Part shown: in pieces, positions 55,123 to 64,000 of the stretch
How positions within the stretch are numbered: position 1 is the first letter of the stretch
Layout: every line of letters begins with the position of its first letter
From: Progne subis subis
Lineage: Eukaryota > Chordata > Aves > Passeriformes > Hirundinidae
Length of the DNA stretch: 64,000 bases
Direction of reading: 5' to 3'
NCBI GenBank assembly: GCA_022316685.1
Contig: JAKJHU010000067.1
Coordinates: 1-64,000, forward strand
Translations under genes and position numbers: made by a program
The notes under the pieces: generated by a model
What the model was told of the DNA's origin: nothing
The model's input: the letters and a program-made list of their open reading frames with translations, nothing else
Databases searched by the model: none

Positions 55123-58100
55123 ACTCTGTAATGAGGAGGGGGAAAGTAACTGATTTTGAAGATTCTTATTAACATAAACTAGCTGGCCATTATTGAGTTT
55201 AGAATATCAGTCTCTAAAGTGATACTCTGAAATAACTTTGATGCTATTCAACTTCTTAAATTGTTTAAAATTTGTGTAAGTGCTATAAATCTGGTAACTA
55301 GTTATTCACTAAGTTAGATATTTATTTGAAAGTAATACTTTTCTTTCCATATATCCTTGAAGTCTAACTGAACTTATTTGAAATTTATATATATATAAAT
55401 ACTTTTAGCCCTCCAAATAATTTCAGTTTTAGTATTAAAGAAGTAGCTAGAAATTGGATGGCTTGTAAATAACTAGTCCAAAATTTTATACAAAAAAAGA
55501 AAAAATATCTCATATATCTTGGAGTTCATGGAGTTCTGTGTTGCCTCAGACATTATCCCTAAGATTTAAATATAACGAATAGCTTGGCATAACATTTAGA
55601 GATATCTGTTGTATTGATGAAAATATAGTTCTTGTACCTTTAATGTTCGTAAAGGTGTTTTGAGTCATTGGGAAAATATCACTGTGGTTGGAATGTAGTT
55701 GTTACTACTCTTGTATTTAGTAAATTTTAAGTATTTAGTAAGTTTTAAGACCTTGGATGCAGATTTCTGAAGCTACTACATTGATCAGTTATTTAATGAC
55801 CTTGTAATTTCAGTTCAACTACCTGAGAAGCTAGTCAGAAAAATAAAATATAAGTTATGTTTCAACCATTTTACACATTTTAACAGAATTGTCATTTCCT
55901 GCCAAAGCTCTTTACCAGCAGATCAAGCTTATTCATTTGTTGACACAGCATCAATAGCTGCCTGAAGTGAGGGACTTGGGAGAAGCCCTCTGAACCAATG
56001 TCTCCTTGCACAAACCCAGACCAGGTCAATAATTTTTTAATTCCTCAGTTCTTCATTCTCCTCTTTCTCATTTTCCTGATTACATCTGAGGATACTCAGG
56101 CACATAGAGGGCACAGAGTATCTTTGGTCAGGCCCAGCTAGAGAGTTTGGGAATAAAACTATAGGGCTTGCACTGGATGTGAATTCCATCAGCATAATAT
56201 AGTGAAAAACAAAGCAGAGAAAAATAGTCGTAACACAGTGATTCATATATCACCAGAAAGATTAAATTATGGATGGAGACCTGCCAGCATTTTGAGAAAA
56301 CTCAGAGACTTCCACTAAAGTTAAGAACTTGTAGAAATGTTTTCCAAACTAGTAATGAACTGTGATTCTGAAGTCTTTAGTAACATCAAGTGTTATTTGT
56401 AACTTGTTTTCTCACCTCCCTGTAAGACAGACTAAAAGGTTTGTTCGTTTCCAAAAAGGGGACCTTTAAAAGTGTCCATGCTACAGTTAATTGAAGCTAA
56501 AAATAAATATCTTTTGTTTCTTTTGTAAACATGGGTTGTTCTTGCTCTACTCTTTTGGAAAAAAAAAAAAAAAAAAAAAAGGAAAATTAAAATGAGTAAT
56601 TAACAATGTCTTCTCCCTTATTCCATTATATAAAAGCTTTCATTTCCCAAAAGAGGAGAACATAAGCTGGTTTAAACAAAACAGAGCATAGATTTGGCTT
56701 GTAAGCTATGCACAATTGCAGCTGGATCTAGTTCTGCTTATATTTATTCTTTAAATGTGTGATGCAAGCTAAGAAAACAAAATATTTTCAAGTCCTCCAC
56801 CCAGGGTTGCAAGGAAATAATAATAAAGCCACAGGTCAGGTGTTTCAAGATACTGCTTTATAGTACCTGATACAAAAATGTATACAAAAACAGAAGCTCA
56901 CTGCTTTGAAAACCAAGGTCAGCACAAGGTATGCATCTTTCAACAACAGTTTCGGAGAGTCTGAGTTGTCAAACAGTGATTGTCAGAGAGAGAAAATGAA
57001 AATCCAAACCCCAGTTTGCTTCATCCTACTGCATTCAGTAGATGCACATGAAGTGTCTGGGCCCTTTTCAGCTTTAACCATACTTCAGGCTCCTTCCACC
57101 CACCCAAGTGACAAGACTGCTGCTCTGCTTACTCTGCTGATGACAGCAAACATTCCCTGGGTTATGGAAGTGCCTGTAAGCAAATGGTGCTAAGGAAAAA
57201 TCTGGGTGGTACAGAAATCAATAGGAGAGCTTTTCATCGACTATAATGAAGCTGGATTTCATGTTGCAAAATAGATTCTTGCACTTCAGCTTATTACAGT
57301 TCTTTTCATCAGCATTCAGGAGCTGAAAATATTTACCCAATGCCGGATTTTTTTTTTTTTTTTTTTTTAATTTACTTACGATGGAAAATGCTTTAACAAA
57401 AAAAAACATGTTTGGCCAAAAAAAAAAAAAATCTCTGTGTATACTATTTGTAGACTGTCTTACTGGAAAAGCAGCTAGAACTTTTCTAAATGTATTAATA
57501 TATGCTTAATAAATTTCAAATCAGAATGAGGAGATGAAGCTACAAATATTCCCTTGTTTTTTCATGCCTTGAGCTTCTGGAAGGGACATTAAATAAACAG
57601 ATGAAATTACAACCACCACTGAAGTATCTCTCTTCCCTTTATTAGTGTCCTTAAGTGATTAATGCTCAACATCCCAAATTATTTCATTCTTTACAATAAG
57701 TCAAAAATTCTCACATTTATTGTTTAATTGATGGTGGGAGGAAAAAAAAAAAAGTATTCTGTTTATTTAAATGCAATTTAACTAATTAATCTGATCTGTT
57801 TAACAAAGAAACAGTAGAATAGTACTGGAAAACTAGTACTTAGGACTGTTTAGAAGCTGATTTCATTCCTTCTTTCTTTCCTTCCTTCCTCCCTCATGAT
57901 ATTCTAATATTTCACTGAAGATAAAAGAAGTAAATCTGAACTGAAATAGAAACACAAATATTGGAAATTAACAGTCAAAACACTCCAGACCATAAAAACA
58001 GTATTTCAAGTACTTTGATTTTTTAAAATGTTATTTCTTGCATTTATTAATGCACATAGCAGTAAATACATTCAAGTATATAAATTTATATTAACATACT

Positions 58101-61100
58101 ATCTATTTTAAAATCACTGGGTTTACTGTTTTATCATAGTGATTAGGCATTATGGAATATATTATATTCATAATGTATTTCAACTTAAGACCATTCAATT
58201 AAAAATATTTAGGCCAGATTTGTTTGAAAAATATTAAATAGGATATTGCAAGGAGTTAGTCTTGATTCTAGAACTGACCCAAGACCAGGATATTTCCAGC
58301 GATTCAGTGGAGGGTGCAATCACACAGTGAGATACCTTCTCAACTGGTTCTGTCAGATCAAACCCAGGTTCTTGGTCTGAGTTGGCTACTCCAGGCTCTC
58401 TTTGTAATCAACAGAAAAAAATCCCCAAAAACTTTAGACTGTGAGTCATGTGAGCTCAGGCAATGTTATTTCTGCCTAAGGACTCAAAACTCTTAAGTTT
58501 TTTTGCCTATAGCCCACTGATATATCAGATGCAGATGTGCAGGCATTAAAGATGAACTCTCCTGGGTCAGAGGAATCATAGCTCGTACACCCTCCTTTAT
58601 TCAAGGTTTTACGAAAGCCATAGGCCTTCGTTACCTCATTAGGAAGGGCAATGACCTTCACATTCACAACCCATGTGTGAAGTGATAAAGCAGTGCAGCA
58701 CAGCAGGAAATACCTTGCCTTGAATATTGTGAGGCTCTGGAGACAGACAGATTTCTATCTTCTAAAATATCAAAGCGAGGATAAACTCCCAGATTTTTAG
58801 AGCTGGCTACAGACACACCATGCACTAAAGTACACAGCTGTATAGATGCTGCAGAAAGTATGTCTTTTATACATTGCTTCCCCCTGCTTCAAGGTAGACC
58901 AGGATAGAAAAGCCTGGCTCTTATTTCTGCATGGAATGAATACAAATCCTCAAAAAAGGACACCCTAATTTGTGAACAGCTTGGCTGATGTTTAAGATGA
59001 TTTCTATCTCACTACCAGAAAGTCAGTGAAGGATGTAAGATTTTTTTTTTTTTTTTTTTTTGGGGGGGGGGGGGGGTGGGGGTGGGACATCACCCATAAT
59101 ACTTAGACCTGTTTGAAAATGAGACTGATTTCAATGTTCGAATAACAAACGAAAACATTTAGGGGGACGGTAAAATGTCAAATAGTAACACACCTTGCCA
59201 GTCCAGTAGCTGCAAAGAACTTAAACACATCTTCTAATCTAACCAAGTATTTTATTTTAGCTTTCCACATTTATAGTAACAGGCACCTTTCACTCAAAGC
59301 CTAAGTAATCTTAGACTTTAATAGCTTTTCATTGTGACATGAATCATACTTTCCTTTACCCATCCCCAGTAATGGAAATGTGAATTTGAATTATTGGAAT
59401 AAGAAAATTATATGTAATTTATGTTTGTTGTAGTCTTGTTTCTATGATTTTGAGAGAAGATGGCTATAATTTGTAACCCTGGTAACAGGGACTGAACATC
59501 ATTTGTTAAATCTGACCCAACAAACGGCTTGATCCTCTGGATTTCAGTTAGAGGGAAGAAAAGAAAAAAAGAAAAATAAGAAAAAAAAAAAAAAAAAAAA
59601 GAAAAATAAGAAAAAGTGATTAACTCATCTTTTGGAAATTTCCTCTTCATTGTTAATTATTCAAGTAGCATCAGAGAATTAAATACTACAAAAGGATTTA
59701 AATAACAGCTGCTTTTGCTGTAGCTATATTTAATCATCTCAATCTTAAAGGAAAAACAAAACAAAACAAAACAAAACTTTAAATAACGTCATTGGAAAAT
59801 AACACAAAAAAATCACCATCCATTGAAGAACACACTTGATTTCGTCACATGCCTAATCAACACCTATTCAGATTGTCACCTAAGAGTTGGTTAAACATTT
59901 ACTTACAATTGCAGCAAACACAGACCTTACAGTGAGCATAACTGCATAAGACCTGAAAAAAATCTTACAAACATCCCAATTTTTTGTGAAAGATATGGAT
60001 CATTACTCTGCTCCCTCTGTAGTAAACAGAAATCAAAGTTCTTTAAAGCTTGCAAGAGGTGCCTTGTAACTTCTAGCATCTTGTCCTCAATTACCGTCAG
60101 TTTACAGCTGAAACATTGGTCTGTTAATTTAAATTGATTCAATGTGATGGAGCAGACTGTGTTCTAAATGCTTTTTCCTAAATCACACTCAATTAAATAA
60201 AAAGCTTGTGATGTGTTGATGGGATATCAGTACCCACAAGCTGTAAGGTTTGGCTGTATTCTATAAATGTTTCTTTTTTAAAACCAGTCAATCTCTGTAC
60301 TTCTCTGTGATATATCATTTGAAATCCACTGTTGAAAACATGCTTATCCCCTGAAACAGTCCCACTCTAATGACCACATTCCATTAACAACCTTTTTTCC
60401 CCAAGCATGTTCTGTCTGATCTAGTGTACCTTTTACCCATTACATGCCTTCAGACATCCAATTTCACAGACATTTCGCAAAAAGTAGTGAATTTCATCCT
60501 CACAGTCCATTTACCAGGTGTTTCTTTAGCTCTTAAATAAAATATTTAATTACCTAAGCAACTGTCACACCACTGAATTTTGCTAGTCAGAAGAAAATGC
60601 ATGCGCCTGTGCACAACCCTTTTTTCTTTTTTTTATTTTTTCTTTTTCTTTTTTGTTTTGTTTTTGTTTTTGTTCACGTAAATATAAAACCCAAATGCCC
60701 TCTTGTGATACACAGACTTGTCAGGATTTCACTTGTCCTCTGTCAGGTATGGATTGAATCTGGAACCCATACGTTTCTACATCTACTAACACTAGCTAAT
60801 GGCTGATCATAAATTCCAGGCAACTTTTTTGGATAAACTTTTTAGAGCACAATCAAGTCAGATCTTCTTTATGTAACAGAACACCATATGGTGCTTCTGA
60901 TAACACTGTAAAACCTGTGCATAAGCCTCCTTGAGAAACAGCTGGCTAGAAAAAATTGACTTGGAAATTTTTGAAAAAAAAATTCTGTGCTGCAGTGTAG
61001 TCGGATTTTCTCATGGTAACATTTAGGCACAATGCACAGGGAAAAGAAGAACCACTGACTCAGCTATGCAGTTTCACAAATATGCATATAGACTTTCATA

Positions 61101-62544
61101 TTTCAGTACTAAAGCACAAATGTACCTAAAATTCAGTATCCCAGAGAGCATTTACCATTCCTGTTCCTTTCTCAAGAGAGTGAACTTAGGATTTAGGCTG
61201 TGTCTTCGAGACCCACAACCCTCTGGCCCGACTGAACTATAGACCTGGCTACTGGAGGAGAAACTTCCCTGTTTGCACCGTAAGGTTTCCCCTTCTAAAA
61301 CAGTCTGTGACTCTTTCAACCCCCTGCGCTCATGCTGCAAATTTTCCAGCTCTGACACGAGCATGCACCCTTTCCGCTTCTGGGCAGAGTTGTTCAAAGT
61401 CAATAGCTCTGCTGCTAGCAAGCACATTGATCCACTGGTGTAGAGCCATTAAGTGCTGATGGCCCTTGATTGCTCTGTCAAAGCTTCCCAGCTACAGTCT
61501 CTCCTCTACGTGCCAACTTCCTGCTTTAAAATGAATGCTTTAAGCCGCACTTAATGTTACCTTCAAAATGAAGTGTAAAACACAACAGCCTATTCACAAA
61601 ACACAAATGGGAATTATACATTGACAATGACATAACCCCAAAACATCATCACTTTTTTTTATTGTGAGTTAAAAGAATGTCAATTATTCTTTTCCAGCTA
61701 TTAAGACTCGAAAATCTAACATAGGAAATGAAAAGAGCAGAGTTTGAAAGAATATCACAAGTGTAAATATGGAACAGAGAAGTTATCTCTGACAAAATGT
61801 GTGGGTAATAATTCTCTGACTTCATAGCAAAAAGGCCAATCTCTTACTAGGGCAGAGCAAAATGATGAGCTATATGATTCTCAAATATTGTCAATCATGT
61901 GTCTGAACTATCATAAAGAGTCGAGTTTTATATGAGACTTTTTCCAATGAGCTCAAGCTTGACTCACTCTTTGGCACAGTGCGTGCTATTACTGATGATT
62001 TGCACACTAAATCGATGAAAAATCCCATAATAAATTATTGACTTATTTAATCCCATTTCACCCAGCCAGCCATATAATTAATCACAGTTTTGCAAAACCA
62101 CGAACCTGTTAAAGTCCAAATATGTATGTAATCAACAGTGCTTCTCAGATTAGCTTTAATCTATTCACTAATAACATGAAGATTGATATTCTCACTCAAA
62201 CAACCCCTCCATCCATTGAAAGCATAGATGTATATTGAAACAGCAAATGGATTTCATATTTTATCCTCTGAATAGATGCCAGATGCTCAGCTGGTGTCAC
62301 CTGGTAGAGGTCTATTGAAGGAAATGTCAATTTATAGCAGCTGGTCTATGTGACTACATGTCTTGGTGACAGTGAATTCCTATGATTTGTATATGGAGTT
62401 CTTTGTTCCATGTACTTGATTTTTCTTTAATGATAACAAATTAGAGTTAGCTGCATATGTTATTTTAGTTTAGAAGCAAAATATACATATCAAAGGGAGG
62501 AGCCTATGATATAGCCTACTGTTGTCTTTATATTTGTTAAAAGA

Positions 62545-62583
62545 ATTACATTTCCAAATAATTTCATTACATTTCCAAATAAT
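62545..62583 (+). repeat. 18-bp direct repeat with 3-bp spacer
   Basis: ATTACATTTCCAAATAAT occurs at 62545-62562 and 62566-62583, separated by TTC. Confidence 0.95.
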
Positions 62584-63148
62584 ATCCAGAAAGGGAGGTA
62601 ACATCCCCAGGAGAAGGAAGACCAGTTTTGAACTGAGTTAAAAAGTCAAGTGAAAAGAAAAAAAATGTTGCAAATAAGAGCCCAGGAAGTTTCAGAGGAA
62701 CTAAAGCTTGAGAGCAGAAAATTCTATGCAAAAAGAATTTCAGTAATGAGCAAATGCAGTTACAATGAGCTGCAATCTCAGGTGTTTCCATACATTTTTT
62801 TTTTTCCTGTGTTTCCAAAAATAAAATAAATATATGCAATAGATCAGCCTACCCCAGTCTGAGTTATATATGAGTTTTGGTAGACAGCTTCTTGTTCCCG
62901 CTTTGCAGCTCTTTTCAAGCTGCTTTTATGTCTTATTTTGATATGCAAATAACAGGGGCTCAAATGTTAAATCACCTACCAAACAAGAAGACAATTTTAT
63001 TTTATTCTACCCTTCTAAACATTCTTTTCTGGTTTTGCCTTTCTACAGGCAAAAAAAGCCCTTCCATTCAGATTGGAAACAGGACTCCAAACTAGGCTAT
63101 GTAAATTAATAGGCATGTTCTGAGATTAAACCAAGTATTTAAACACTT

Positions 63149-63212
<64 letters not shown>

Positions 63213-63222
63213 CACACACACA
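63149..63222 (+). repeat. TA / CA microsatellite
   Basis: A long TATA run interrupted by single C and ending in ACACACACAC. It is likely length-variable. Confidence 0.95.
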
Positions 63223-64000
63223 GTGTTTTTTAAAAACAACAAAGTTTTTACAAAGGTATAATTATAAATAGGAAAAAAAATTCCAACCTAGTGATATAAA
63301 CATTGTAAATTTCACTGAGACCCATCCTTGCTCAGATTCTAAAGGAACTTTTTCTTCTCCTTTCTTTTAAGATAGTATTTACATATACATGCAGAGATTT
63401 ATGAAAATGCATTTGCAAGTGTTGTGGCCAGACAGAAGCAATGAAGAAAATAACTATTTATACAAAGAAATGCTTATAAGCAGAGAATGCCTATGCCAGA
63501 GTGTGAGAAACTACCCCTGAAATAGGGATTGAGTGCACAGTGAGAAAGATTTCACAGCATAGTATCAGCTGAAGTTGGGCTGCTGGGACAAACTCACGTG
63601 AAATAGTCTCAGTATCACCCTCAGTGAATGGTTCCACCAAGAAGGGTAATAGAAGTTGCCAAGAAGTTACCAAAAACCTGTGGCACATGCCAATGTGCTT
63701 GTGATGACATACATATTTCTCCTATATGTACATACAGATATATAGGTATGAATGAAAAATATGTGCATATACATATAGATATACATATTCATATTCTCAT
63801 GTGACTCTACATACTTTACAAAAGATATTCCACAACAGTGTATGCTAACAAATCATGTTCAAGCATCTGTTTTAATTTGTTATTTCTTTTTTAAATGAGC
63901 ACTGGACAACACATTCTGCCCAAAAGAACTTCTATTTCAGTAACTAGGCAACAGAGGTAGACCAGTGATCAATTATGTCACATTTTGCCAGTAATCAGTG

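Larger units (their letters stand above)
54854..64000. other. AT-rich gene-poor stretch
   Basis: No exon assigned. Simple repeats: two 20-bp copies at 55083-55122, A24 near 56559, T21-G15 at about 59042-59077, an A20 run at 59580, a duplicated 18-mer at 62545-62583 and a TA repeat at 63149-63222. The interval 61152-61427 has a minus-strand frame of 91 codons in locally GC-richer sequence and is treated as a finding. Confidence 0.55.

Noticed and set aside
59042..59085. T-run/G-run junction considered as a poly-A tail and target site of a retrocopy
   Set aside because: No processed-gene sequence precedes the run on either strand. It is best treated as simple sequence.

Overview
The window looks like vertebrate, and specifically bird, nuclear DNA. 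It has several CR1 LINE fragments, ERV-L type proviruses with bird-like LTRs, long A/T and microsatellite tracts, widely spaced small exons with GT/AG splice sites, and no operon-like gene packing. Songbird-type birds are a reasonable guess, but the sequence alone does not fix the species.

Layout. (1) 1-17.7 kb: mostly non-coding sequence with a CR1 fragment (about 11.46-12.2 kb, minus strand). I recognise no convincing exon here. (2) 17.57-18.27 kb: a G32 run next to a CpG-rich island of unknown ownership. (3) 19.66-24.82 kb, minus strand: four clear exons and one weaker exon of SLC22A18, a major-facilitator transporter. The first coding exon is open, but three of the four later exons carry apparent frameshifts, so this copy is either a pseudogene or carries assembly indels. 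A CR1 3' end lies in its intron. (4) 25.13-31.72 kb: provirus A, minus strand, an env-less ERV-L-like element with two LTRs and a perfect 5-bp target duplication. It is riddled with stops. (5) 31.73-34.29 kb: an old CR1 3' end, then a cluster of LTR-like fragments. (6) 34.29-40.75 kb: provirus B, plus strand, same family. It is younger by LTR identity and keeps a long open gag frame, but pro-pol is broken. (7) 40.75-41.09 kb: a CR1 ORF2 fragment cut by provirus B. (8) 41.1-64 kb: AT-rich, gene-poor sequence with a 30-bp remnant of an LTR, two solo LTRs, a GGAAG/GGAAGGTGCG minisatellite and simple repeats.

How the parts relate. A and B form a large imperfect inverted repeat (arms about 6.5 kb, spacer 2.56 kb). 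In both, the gag frame begins with a hydrophobic, multi-pass-looking region that I do not expect in a retroviral Gag. In B, gag ends at a single UAG and pro-pol follows in the same frame, with possible hairpins just downstream, which suggests stop-codon readthrough. The 3' LTR of A sits about 310 bp upstream of the first coding SLC22A18 exon and in the same orientation, so it could have become a promoter for that locus. No tRNA, rRNA or CRISPR feature was seen.
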